Positions 7,961-14,023 of a stretch of 32,135 nucleotides of DNA are shown here, in pieces. The notes under the pieces were generated by a model that saw nothing but the letters and a program-made list of their open reading frames with translations, did no database searches and was not told the origin of the DNA. Position 1 is the first letter of the stretch. The number at the start of each line of letters is the position of its first letter. The position numbers were made by a program, and so were the translations under genes. The stretch comes from a virus, in IMG/VR virus record IMGVR_UViG_3300020171_000091, positions 1-32,135 of that record; one strand, given 5' to 3'.

Positions 7961-9337
7961 CTATAATCCTAAAATCTCAGCGTACTGATTCTTGCGCTGT
8001 CCCTGTTTCTCGCGCATGATCATTTCCCGGTATGCCCGTTGTGCATCCGTAACTTCTATCCCCTCGCCCAGGGGGATTGCCGCAGCTTGACGAGGTAAAT
8101 GGCTGGTGATGGCGTAGCGTCGGGCGTCGTGGGTGTGGTTATATTTATCCACCGGCGTATTGTTGGAAGAACTCAACCGTTTATCCTCGTCGGCGAAGTG
8201 ATACTCCCCGAACTCCACGACGGAGTGGGGGCAGGTTTCGGCGCAGACCATCAACAAGGGCAGCCCATCCAGTTCGTTGGTATTCATCAATCCCGCCACC
8301 CGTTGGATCCCGAGCATCAAATCCCGAAAGGAGGCGGGGACGACGTTGAGTCCTCGTTTTTGACAGGAGTAAATCCATTCCGAGCCGGACGGATCCGCGT
8401 AGAAGACGCTGATGTTGTTCTTCCTCTGGAATAGGGTAATGTGATCGACAAGACTATCAAAGTCCTGTTTCGTCGCATAGAACTCGTCGAAATTTATCCA
8501 TCTTCGTCCCACCCGTCCCAGGGCTTCAATCACAAACGGATCGCCGTATCCCCAATCTATCCCCGCGATGGCCTCATCAAACTGGGGTATCGGTTTCTTC
8601 CAGAGGTGTTTGTCTTGTAAGTCGTAGACCAAGCCTTCAAAAGACACGAACTGAGCGTCAAGTTCCTGGGCGGCGAAACGAGGATCATAGGCTTCGCGCA
8701 AGGCATGAATCTCAAGTGGGTCAAGGTAGGTGTTGCTGTCAATGGGGGCGTTGACGACGCAATATTCGTTCTTAACCCTAAACCCCTCCGGTGTCCGCTT
8801 GTCCTTCGTTGCCTCAGTGTACCACCGTCGATACAGCCAGTTCTTGCCCCGGGGCGTCGTGGTGCCGATGATTGACCCCTTGGTGCTTAGAATACGGCCA
8901 AGGAGGATGTCAAAGCATTCCTCGGAGATCATGGATATTTCATCCACCCATATCCAATCCAGTTCCGGCCCCCGTAAGTGGTCGGGTTTCTCCGCAGTCT
9001 TGACCTGCACCTTGAAGCCGTTGACCAATTCTATTGTCCGCTCACTGACCTTGCGGTCACGGATGAGCAATGGATTGATGTAGCGTAAAAAAGCCCCTTC
9101 CGGGACAATACTCATGGGGAAGGTAGGGCTTACTATCCACCCCATCCCACACCCCTTGCCCTTCTTCCACTTCATCGCCTTGCGTTCCGTCTCATGTGCC
9201 CCCCCAACGGTCTTTCCGCTCCTGACGCCCCCGATGAATAACGGGAACCGGTAGTGTTCACACGCCTTCTTGAACTCCGTTTGCGGGCCGGTGCGGATGT
9301 ACTTCTCGGAAAAAAGAGGGACTTCTAACTGCTTCAT
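7961..9337 (-). CDS. terL: Terminase large subunit
   Basis: The 458-aa product is the packaging motor. The ATPase part has a Walker A motif GGVRSGKT (about residues 36-43) and a Walker B motif LDWIWVDEIS, followed by the coupling motif GTTTPRGKNWLYRRW. The C-terminal nuclease has AGIDWGYGDP, then FYADPSG, then DKYNHTHDARRYA. These supply the acidic residues of an RNase H-like fold used to cut concatemers. The start was placed at the ATG that overlaps the upstream stop (ATGA), giving MKQLEVPLFSEK. A longer reading of the frame to 9439 has no ribosome site and overlaps the upstream gene. The next genes downstream lead to the portal, the docking partner. Confidence 0.93.
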   Translation of the reverse strand: MKQLEVPLFSEKYIRTGPQTEFKKACEHYRFPLFIGGVRSGKTVGGAHETERKAMKWKKGKGCGMGWIVSPTFPMSIVPEGAFLRYINPLLIRDRKVSERTIELVNGFKVQVKTAEKPDHLRGPELDWIWVDEISMISEECFDILLGRILSTKGSIIGTTTPRGKNWLYRRWYTEATKDKRTPEGFRVKNEYCVVNAPIDSNTYLDPLEIHALREAYDPRFAAQELDAQFVSFEGLVYDLQDKHLWKKPIPQFDEAIAGIDWGYGDPFVIEALGRVGRRWINFDEFYATKQDFDSLVDHITLFQRKNNISVFYADPSGSEWIYSCQKRGLNVVPASFRDLMLGIQRVAGLMNTNELDGLPLLMVCAETCPHSVVEFGEYHFADEDKRLSSSNNTPVDKYNHTHDARRYAITSHLPRQAAAIPLGEGIEVTDAQRAYREMIMREKQGQRKNQYAEILGL

Positions 9338-9585
9338 ATCTGAGCTATCTTGGGAAACTTCTTCTTCCACCGTTTGTAGTCTAACCCCCCGGAATTGACA
9401 ATGATCCCGAAGGCTCGAACCTTCGTCCGCGAATAACACTCCATGCTACCCCGGGGTACCCGGCAAGTCTCACATCTCCGGCAACGCTCCCCAAACAACA
9501 TCGACCTCTTCTCCCCAGGGCACCATACCCACTTACCCCCCTTCCCGGCCACTCCCTCCCCAAAACCAGAGAAAGCCTTACGCAT
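9334..9585 (-). CDS. Small Cys-rich protein coupled to large terminase
   Basis: The 83-aa product contains WVWCPGEK, then CRRCETC, then MECYS. These five cysteines are spaced to bind one zinc ion. The C-terminal half, AFGIIVNSGGLDYKRWKKKFPK, is basic. Its TGA overlaps the terminase ATG, and a GAGGG site precedes its own start. It may be a DNA-binding accessory of packaging, but this is inferred from position only. Confidence 0.65.
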   Translation of the reverse strand: MRKAFSGFGEGVAGKGGKWVWCPGEKRSMLFGERCRRCETCRVPRGSMECYSRTKVRAFGIIVNSGGLDYKRWKKKFPKIAQI

Positions 9586-9588
9586 CCC

Positions 9589-9783
9589 TCACAACTCCTT
9601 CAACACTACGTCGCTGTCCACCGGCTTCATACTCAGCCCGTCCGCTCGGATATATGTCACCTTGAACATTACGTCCCCAATCTTGAATGTGGCACCCAAA
9701 GGGATGCTGAAAATACGTTTGCCCTCAACGGGAACCACTATCTTCCCCCCACGACCCCGACCAATAGCAAGAATCTTACTCAT
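9589..9783 (-). CDS. Small basic beta-rich protein
   Basis: The 64-aa product starts MSKILAIGRGRGGKIVVPVEG and looks like a compact beta-barrel fragment, with alternating hydrophobic residues and FKIGDVMFKVTYI. It has a GAGGAG ribosome site embedded in the end of the previous gene and an ATGA overlap. Function not recognised. Confidence 0.65.
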   Translation of the reverse strand: MSKILAIGRGRGGKIVVPVEGKRIFSIPLGATFKIGDVMFKVTYIRADGLSMKPVDSDVVLKEL

Positions 9784-9995
9784 AACTCCTCAAATTCCAG
9801 AAATAACGACTTTTGAGGGTGGCACTGGCGAGAAAACTCAACCCTATAAACCCGCCCCTCCGTACCCCCACCCAGTCCCCGACACCGTACCCCCCTACCC
9901 CCCGTGTCAATTGTGATACTACCCATAGAACGCACACAGGAGCGCAACGGCGCATAGGCCATTGACTGATAATAGGTTATATGTATACCTGTCAC
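9780..9995 (-). CDS. Small unknown protein in terminase operon
   Basis: The frame has 71 codons from a GTG that overlaps the end of the small terminase gene (GTGA), and its stop overlaps the next start (ATGA). These paired overlaps are the main reason to accept it. The central part is unusually Gly/Arg-rich (IDTGGRGVRCRGLGGG) because the DNA here is strongly purine-biased. The end, RVYRVEFSRQCHPQKSLFLE, looks more protein-like. No family was recognised. Confidence 0.5.
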   Translation of the reverse strand: MTGIHITYYQSMAYAPLRSCVRSMGSITIDTGGRGVRCRGLGGGTEGRVYRVEFSRQCHPQKSLFLEFEEL

Positions 9996-10402
9996 TCTTT
10001 TTTGTCCTTTTCCTTTGGTTGGGTGGGGGTTGCGGGTGTATCCTTATCATCTTCATTAAACGAAATGGATATATCTTGTTTTATCTGCTGTTTCTCTCCG
10101 GGACGGTAGGAGCCACCGAGGTAAAGACCGAGATCGAGCGCATGATCTGACGACTTTTCACCGAGATCGAGCTTTAAGCCCAACGCCTTTCTACCCTTCA
10201 TGTCGAGAATCTTGTCAGAGATACCTGCAACGCGGCAAATGATTTCGCGCCAATCCTCTGTTTTTTCCCAATCATACAGCACCCCGTCGTCAACCTCGAA
10301 CCCGTTCACCTTCAACAGCTCCGCAATCTTGTAGCACGGGAGCGTGTACCAACCCATCCGACCAATCATCTCGATGATCTGTACCCGATCTTTACGTTTC
10401 AT
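9992..10402 (-). CDS. terS: Terminase small subunit (putative)
   Basis: This is a 136-aa protein, a usual size for small terminases. The N-terminal 55 residues are helical and read like a DNA-binding domain (RVQIIEMIGRMGWYTLPCYKIAELLKV, then DDGVLYDWEK). The middle has ICRVAGISDKILDMKGRKALGLKL, suitable for an oligomerisation helix. The tail is charged and Pro/Lys-rich. It lies just upstream of the large terminase, separated by small genes only. The role would be recognition of the packaging site on concatemers. No diagnostic motif proves this, so the call relies on size, helix pattern and order. Confidence 0.6.
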   Translation of the reverse strand: MKRKDRVQIIEMIGRMGWYTLPCYKIAELLKVNGFEVDDGVLYDWEKTEDWREIICRVAGISDKILDMKGRKALGLKLDLGEKSSDHALDLGLYLGGSYRPGEKQQIKQDISISFNEDDKDTPATPTQPKEKDKKE

Positions 10403-10520
10403 TTATCGACCGCTCCATTTTGGGGTATCCCCCTGCTTGTAATTCCATCGTGGCGAGGCCCAGCAACTCCGCCACGCGGTTTACGGGCATTGGGTGGTAC
10501 TTGATACCCTTTCCCGGCAT
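10392..10520 (-). CDS. Very small protein overlapping terS start
   Basis: From the ATG at 10520 the frame encodes 42 residues, including PVNRVAELLGLATMELQAGG, which reads like a short helix-turn-helix. An AGGA site lies seven bases before this ATG. An alternative ATG at 10538 adds six residues but has no ribosome site. The frame ends inside the next gene with an 11-nt overlap. It may be real, and evidence is limited to start context and helix pattern. Confidence 0.4.
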   Translation of the reverse strand: MPGKGIKYHPMPVNRVAELLGLATMELQAGGYPKMERSINET

Positions 10521-10569
10521 CGAGCGATCCTGGGGCATGGCGGGCTTGCTTTAGTCAAGTCTTAAATCC

Positions 10570-10782
10570 TTAATCACTGCTCACCGGATCCTCGTTCATG
10601 CGGTCAATAGCAAGGGCGGAGAGGGGAAAGGTCAGGGTCCTCATAGTTGTGTTGGTAACATTGTTTATTTCCCATCCCGCCTGTACCTCTCGCCCATCTT
10701 CTATCTTGATCATGTAGCGCCAAGAATTCACGGTGACCCCGGGCCGGCGACTGATTTTTAGATGCGTAGCCTCTAACCTCAT
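10570..10782 (-). CDS. Small unknown protein downstream of HNH gene
   Basis: The product has 70 residues and is likely beta-rich, with WRYMIKIEDGREVQAGWEINN and a TLTFPLSALAIDRM segment. Its ATG overlaps the HNH stop (ATGA), and a GGGGGAA site sits in the end of that gene. Function unknown. Between it and the next gene (10539-10569) nothing was seen. Confidence 0.6.
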   Translation of the reverse strand: MRLEATHLKISRRPGVTVNSWRYMIKIEDGREVQAGWEINNVTNTTMRTLTFPLSALAIDRMNEDPVSSD

Positions 10783-11222
10783 CTCAAAATTCCCCCACCA
10801 TGCGCTTTTCTATGACATCGGCCACAAAGTGTCGCGAGATTGTCTGGGTTGCAATTCTGCTTGTTGGCGTCAAGGTGATGTACTGCAAGAGCCTTTTCGC
10901 CTTGCGGCTCACCGCACATCCGGCATCGATAGTGGTCACGTTCGCGTATGCTACGTCGAAGCGTTGCCGTCCAGTCGACCGAATAGGGCTGAAAAGTGAT
11001 ACCGCCTTTCCAGTTGTGATTTCTCTCACCACGCTTTGCTTGTGCAATTTTTGCTTTTGCTTCAGGGGTATGCTTAAAACCTAATGCGTGCCGCTTACTC
11101 TTCATCGCCTGGCTAATTTTTTGGATCGCTTCTGGTGAGTGCTTATGGCCGAGGAAATATTTCTTGCCTTTCATCGCTCGACTGATTTTTTGCCGAGCTT
11201 CGGGTGAATGTCTATGGCCCAT
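10779..11222 (-). CDS. NUMOD3-HNH homing-type endonuclease (copy 1)
   Basis: The product has 147 aa. The first 60 residues are three tandem NUMOD3-type DNA-binding motifs (GHRHSPEARQKIS, GHKHSPEAIQKIS, GFKHTPEAKAKIA). A linker (RNHNWKGGI) and an HNH nuclease follow. The nuclease has CRMC and CGRC pairs binding structural zinc, catalytic VHHLD, and the final LATLCGRCHRKAH. Such genes are mobile, cutting alleles that lack them and spreading by repair. It sits at the upstream end of the packaging operon, next to the candidate origin, with stop and start overlaps on both sides. No intron signatures were seen. Confidence 0.88.
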   Translation of the reverse strand: MGHRHSPEARQKISRAMKGKKYFLGHKHSPEAIQKISQAMKSKRHALGFKHTPEAKAKIAQAKRGERNHNWKGGITFQPYSVDWTATLRRSIRERDHYRCRMCGEPQGEKALAVHHLDANKQNCNPDNLATLCGRCHRKAHGGGILR

Positions 11223-11527
11223 TAAAATTCACCCCACAAACATATATGTTTATTAGTCTTCTTCTTAGTCTTAGTATTAGTCTTAGTATGTACCTGCCCA
11301 AGGCACTCCTTTGGAAAGCCCAAGGCAATCCCGCGGCACTCCCAGGGCATTCCCGAATAGTTGCTAATAAGTGGGAGTTGTGGGATATTCACGCGGGGAA
11401 AAAAGTTATCCACATTGATTTCGTACCCTCTTGGTCGGCACATTGTTTTGACATTTTTTGCACGCGAACTCGGGTCATGAAGGGGGCCGCGAGGGGTTTT
11501 TGTGGCAAGAATTAACGCGCCGGGCAT
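11222..11527 (-). CDS. Doubtful reading frame across origin-like region
   Basis: The frame has 101 codons, and its TAA overlaps the HNH start (TAATG). The start overlaps the previous gene by 16 nt, and no good ribosome site was seen. The second half contains GMPWECRGIALGFPKECLG, then a Lys/Thr repeat (TKTNTKTKKKTNK). This resembles the low-complexity linker of phage replication initiators, and a comparable segment (ECPRNARSVPKE) occurs in the initiator at 17761. It may be a decayed piece of such a gene, or only a reading of the iteron repeats. Low confidence that a protein is made. Confidence 0.3.
   Translation of the reverse strand: MPGALILATKTPRGPLHDPSSRAKNVKTMCRPRGYEINVDNFFPRVNIPQLPLISNYSGMPWECRGIALGFPKECLGQVHTKTNTKTKKKTNKHICLWGEF
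11302..11356 (+). repeat. Five 11-bp phased iteron-like repeats
   Basis: The units start at 11302, 11313, 11324, 11335 and 11346. Their cores are GGCACTCC, GGAAAGCC, GGCAATCC, GGCACTCC and GGCATTCC. The exact 11-bp step places each core on the same face of the helix, as expected for cooperative binding of an initiator or regulator. The second unit is degenerate. Confidence 0.6.
11406..11414 (+). promoter_or_regulatory. Perfect DnaA box
   Basis: TTATCCACA matches the strongest bacterial DnaA box consensus exactly. One such 9-mer can occur by chance, but its place beside the iterons and AT-rich tract makes function plausible. Confidence 0.5.
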
Positions 11528-11709
11528 CGTTTCCTCGGTGTAATTTTACGTCTCAAAAAGTTCTCCGTCACATTACGCGATGCCTGATAATCGGTAAGAG
11601 CTTGCCGACGGGAATTGTCCAACATCATATCCTCGTCCTCGATCTCTCCCGTGATTTCCAAATCCTGATAGTAGACCGGATCAAGTTCGCAACGCGGAAT
11701 AGTACCCAT
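11512..11709 (-). CDS. Small acidic/basic protein, first gene of leftward operon
   Basis: The product has 65 aa. It has an acidic middle (ITGEIEDEDMMLD) and a basic C-terminus (NFLRRKITPRKRCPAR). No strong ribosome site is visible. It lies next to the divergent control region, so it would be the first gene transcribed leftward. A regulatory role is possible but not shown by any motif. Confidence 0.5.
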   Translation of the reverse strand: MGTIPRCELDPVYYQDLEITGEIEDEDMMLDNSRRQALTDYQASRNVTENFLRRKITPRKRCPAR

Positions 11710-11781
11710 TCATAACTAATATGGTGGGTGTTTTTCCACTTTCGACGCTAACCCCCACAACTACGCGAGTTAAATGTTGTT

Positions 11782-11810
11782 TTGGCAAAAATGCGATAAG
11801 TCCCTATAAT
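11782..11810 (+). promoter_or_regulatory. Sigma70-type promoter P1, rightward
   Basis: TTGGCA (11782-11787) and a consensus TATAAT (11805-11810) are separated by 17 bp, the optimal spacing. It points toward the early genes. The stretch 11710-12037 has no credible gene. A frame at 11721-11948 lacks a ribosome site and protein-like composition. Confidence 0.6.
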
Positions 11811-11832
11811 ATCAATAGTTCATTTTATCGCG

Positions 11833-11852
11833 GCGATAACCTCTATAATATC
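11833..11852 (+). promoter_or_regulatory. Second -10-like copy (P2), part of a direct repeat
   Basis: GCGATAAC followed by CTATAATATC repeats the P1 segment GCGATAAG and CTATAATATC 39-40 bp downstream. The -10 TATAAT (11844-11849) is perfect, but the -35 region (TTCATT, 19-bp spacing) is poor. It may be an auxiliary promoter or a duplicated regulator site around the -10 element. Confidence 0.4.
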
Positions 11853-11948
11853 GACGTGGCGGGCAACGTGGGCGGAGCGTTGAAATATCGGGCGTTATGG
11901 CGTTTCGGGAATGGATTTGAAAGTATTTTCAACAAAACAGCAGTTTAA

Positions 11949-11976
11949 TCGCTATTGTTTCAGGTAGTTATAGCGA
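11949..11976 (+). promoter_or_regulatory. Inverted repeat, likely operator
   Basis: TCGCTAT (11949-11955) and ATAGCGA (11970-11976) form perfect 7-bp arms around a 14-bp spacer. They lie 25 bp upstream of the strongest early promoter. Centre-to-centre spacing is 21 bp, two helical turns, which suits a dimeric regulator. No repressor gene is visible in the window. Confidence 0.45.
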
Positions 11977-12000
11977 CCTGTTATATTATAGCACGTCATG

Positions 12001-12031
12001 TTGACATACGTTAGGCGGAAAACCGTATAAT
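12001..12031 (+). promoter_or_regulatory. Main early promoter (P3), rightward
   Basis: Both hexamers are perfect sigma70 consensus: TTGACA (12001-12006) and TATAAT (12026-12031). The 19-bp spacer is longer than ideal, which often makes a promoter depend on activation or supercoiling. The start of transcription should fall near 12038, exactly where the leader hairpin begins. Confidence 0.65.
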
Positions 12032-12037
12032 AGGACA

Positions 12038-12124
12038 TGGAGCGCACAAGACCTCAGCAACCAACTTTTACCCGCCCCCTGTCACCGTGTCCTGTCCCAT
12101 CCAACAAGGTCAGTGTGTGCTCCA
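12038..12124 (+). promoter_or_regulatory. Long 5'-leader hairpin of the early transcript
   Basis: TGGAGCGCACA (12038-12048) pairs with TGTGTGCTCCA (12114-12124), 11 bp with one G-U wobble. After a small internal loop, GACCT (12050-12054) pairs with AGGTC (12107-12111). The 16-bp stem starts at the predicted +1 and ends about 27 nt before the first gene's ribosome site (GGGAGACC). It could protect the mRNA 5' end or act as a processing or antitermination signal. Confidence 0.55.
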
Positions 12125-12162
12125 GCACGGCGGCGGGGGGTGGACTTAAAAGGGAGACCAAG

Positions 12163-12765
12163 ATGACCGCAACCACTAAAAGCACCCAAGCCCAAGCTGC
12201 AACACAAATCAAGACGATTCTCAAGCGGGAATTCCCGGGCATTGCATTCTCAGTCCGGTCAGAGTCCTTTTCTGGTGGCGACAGCGTCCACGTGTCTTGG
12301 AATCTTGGCCCGACCAGCGAACAAGTCAACAAGCTTATCTCTCGTTACCAGTACGGCCATTTCGACGGGATGATTGACTGCTATGAGTACTCGAACTGCC
12401 ATGAAGACATCCCTCAAACTAAGTTCGTCTGTGCGCAACGCGACTACCGCACCCAAGAAGAGATTGACAACTACGATCTCAAGTGGAATGATCCCGCACG
12501 CCGCGACCTTTGGAAAGAAGAAAAGACCCTATATCACATCATCGCCCGCGATCTGTGCAAATTGGCCGGGATTGAATACCGCGGACTTGCTGCGCCAGCC
12601 CCCGATGACTTTAAACACATGGCCCCTGGCTTTGGTTGCCCGGATTTCCAGGCGATAATCAATCATCTCCTATATGGGCAAGCACTGATGACCGGCTATC
12701 ACGGCGTCAAGCGGGCACTGTCCGATGACGGGACGGAGATCATCAACTCGTTTATTATCTATTAA
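12163..12765 (+). CDS. LPD29-domain protein (first early gene)
   Basis: The product has 200 aa. Residues about 10-75 match the pattern of the LPD29 domain: IKTILKREFPGIAFSVRSES, SGGDSVHVSW, GPTSEQVNKLISRYQYGHFDGMID. This domain is found in phage and plasmid proteins, and its function is not established. The remainder is a helical region rich in Asp and Trp (DLKWNDPARRDLWKEEKT). The ATG follows GGGAGACCAAG, and the same GGAGACCAAGATGAC start context is reused at the next gene. An upstream in-frame ATG at 12037 lies at the +1 site and inside the hairpin, so it was rejected. Being first in the operon, it is likely made early and may counter or redirect the host. Confidence 0.75.
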   Translation: MTATTKSTQAQAATQIKTILKREFPGIAFSVRSESFSGGDSVHVSWNLGPTSEQVNKLISRYQYGHFDGMIDCYEYSNCHEDIPQTKFVCAQRDYRTQEEIDNYDLKWNDPARRDLWKEEKTLYHIIARDLCKLAGIEYRGLAAPAPDDFKHMAPGFGCPDFQAIINHLLYGQALMTGYHGVKRALSDDGTEIINSFIIY

Positions 12766-12778
12766 TAAGGAGACCAAG

Positions 12779-13159
12779 ATGACAAACGATAAGGGAAAGC
12801 ATACGAAGGAACCTTGGCATGGCGTAGGGTGTGGTGAATATGAGTGGCCAAAGATAGTCAGCGGAGATAACCTTATCATTGCTGATGTGTTGCACAATTC
12901 ATGGGGACATGGTGTTGCTGTTGCTAATCTTGCCCGCATCGTTGCCTGCGTCAACGGATGTGAAGGAATTAACCCGGAAGCAGTGAAGGAAATGCTGGAG
13001 GCGTTGGAAGCATGGAATGAGAGTTTCAAAAATACGTGTGGCATACAAAAATACGAGTATCTTCGACCGCTCGAACTCAATGCCTGCTATATAGATGCCC
13101 GCGCCGCTATCGCCCATGCCACGGGCACAAGCGAAAAGTCGAAAGAAGCGAAGGAATAG
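12779..13159 (+). CDS. Phage protein of the 'HTxxPW' type
   Basis: The 126-aa protein starts MTNDKGKHTKEPWHGVGCGE. Many phage genomes encode proteins of this plan: HTxxPW, then a short beta part with ADV, then a VANLARIVACVNGCEGI helix and a MLEALE helix. This one has all four elements in order. Function is unknown in the family as far as I know. The ribosome site is AAGGAGACC. It follows the previous stop by 13 nt and is co-transcribed. Confidence 0.7.
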   Translation: MTNDKGKHTKEPWHGVGCGEYEWPKIVSGDNLIIADVLHNSWGHGVAVANLARIVACVNGCEGINPEAVKEMLEALEAWNESFKNTCGIQKYEYLRPLELNACYIDARAAIAHATGTSEKSKEAKE

Positions 13160-13167
13160 GAGGTACC

Positions 13168-13599
13168 ATGGAACACAAGTTCAAGGTCGGGGACAAGGTG
13201 AGATGCGAAGGAACGAACCGCTGTGGTGAATGTACCTGGAAACAACCGTCGGTAATTTATTGCATTGATAGTGATATACACATTCAAGCCTGCGGCGCAA
13301 GAGAAGTCAAGACGTGGATTGCCAACGAGTGTCTCCCCCTTTTCCGCCTTGTCGAATCAGTGGATCAACCTGAAATCAAAACTCAACCACAGGAGGTTAT
13401 GATGAACGACGTGATTGCAGGACTGTATGAAAAGACGGCGGACGCCGTTGTGGTCAACAAGTGGTTCGGGGCATGGCTTAACGAAGGAAACTTCGCCACC
13501 CGATGTGCAAGTAGGCTTTTGTTGACCCTCAATGGAAGCTACTTCCTAAACGAAGCCTACCGCCTTGAGGCAGAAGAAAAGGCGAAGGCAGAGAAGTAA
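13168..13599 (+). CDS. KOW/SH3-like small protein with internal start
   Basis: The product has 143 aa from an ATG preceded by AGGAGG. The N-terminal half begins MEHKFKVGDKVRCEG, a short SH3/KOW-like beta barrel, with CGEC and further cysteines. The C-terminal half starts at residue 78 (MMNDVIAGLYEKTAD) and is helical. In front of residue 78 stands a second full AGGAGG site followed by tandem ATG codons in the same frame, so a 66-aa C-terminal product is probably made as well. No family was recognised. Confidence 0.65.
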   Translation: MEHKFKVGDKVRCEGTNRCGECTWKQPSVIYCIDSDIHIQACGAREVKTWIANECLPLFRLVESVDQPEIKTQPQEVMMNDVIAGLYEKTADAVVVNKWFGAWLNEGNFATRCASRLLLTLNGSYFLNEAYRLEAEEKAKAEK

Positions 13600-13626
13600 G
13601 ATGATCCTGCACGCTGGCTTGAGCTT

Positions 13627-13959
13627 GCACCGTCCCGCGCGTATGGCCGATGTGCCAGGTTGCAACGATGCGTCGCGGGCGGATAAATATGGCCTTGTCA
13701 CAAGCCCTCTGACAAGGCCCCGGATTTTAATGGGTGGCCCACCAGCCCCAATCCAATGTCTGAAATCAAGGGCCAGAGCAGGCAAGATGCCTGGGGCAGA
13801 GGAGCGGGGCATTATGGCCGACTGGAAAGACCCTTTCAGCCCGAAATCTATCATTGGAAACGAAAGAATCCATGCAGGTTTCTTGGCTGCCAAACGTTGG
13901 GACGTTGGCCAGTCGGCCCCCTATTTCTTCGGTCTCCCTTCCCGGCCTGCGGGGTTTTT
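13627..13959 (+). ncRNA. Candidate structured RNA between early genes
   Basis: About 420 bp here carry no convincing gene but dense perfect inverted repeats. These are CCG-T-CCCGCG with CGCGGG-CGG (13630-13682), GGCCTTGTCA with TGACAAGGCC (13691-13719, 9-nt loop), CAGGC with GCCTG (13779-13793), and GGCCGACTGG with CCAGTCGGCC (13816-13918). A final CCCG/CGGG hairpin is followed by TTTTT (13941-13959). The order, ending in a terminator-like element, suggests a folded RNA of about 330 nt. It does not match an RNA class I recognise. A reading frame from 13601 to 14008 crosses all of it but has poor composition. Confidence 0.35.
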
Positions 13960-14023
13960 GCACCTCTTGGCCAGTGTCGGCTACCCCGTGGGTCGGGCAA
14001 TTTTCTGAAAAGAGAGGTATGAA

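Larger units (their letters stand above)
11238..11414 (+). other. Candidate phage replication origin
   Basis: Four elements occur within 180 bp. They are a perfect 14-bp AT palindrome (11238-11251), an AT-rich tract of TTAGTC/TTAGTA repeats (to about 11290), five 11-bp phased repeats (11302-11356), and a perfect DnaA box TTATCCACA (11406-11414). A degenerate box, ATATTCACG, starts 21 bp before the perfect one. This combination is the classic layout of a DnaA-assisted, iteron-type origin with an unwinding element. Strand is nominal. Replication from here is inferred, not shown. Confidence 0.45.

Noticed and set aside
9338-9439. A longer N-terminus for the large terminase
   Set aside because: The extra 34 residues overlap the upstream Cys-rich gene and have no ribosome site. 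The ATGA overlap at 9337 is the pattern used throughout the operon.
9443-9916. A 157-codon plus-strand frame
   Set aside because: It is antisense to four coupled small genes, is extremely Pro-rich, and lacks a start context.
11721-11948. A 75-codon plus-strand frame in the control region
   Set aside because: It has no Shine-Dalgarno site, non-protein-like composition, and overlaps the promoters and operator-like repeats.
12037-12162. An upstream start for the LPD29 gene
   Set aside because: The ATG coincides with the predicted transcript start and would be buried in the leader hairpin. The ATG at 12163 has a good ribosome site and starts the conserved domain.
13601-14008. A 136-codon frame over the structured region
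   Set aside because: No ribosome site, Pro/Arg/Gly-rich composition, and it runs through a terminator-like hairpin. Retained only as an alternative to the RNA reading.
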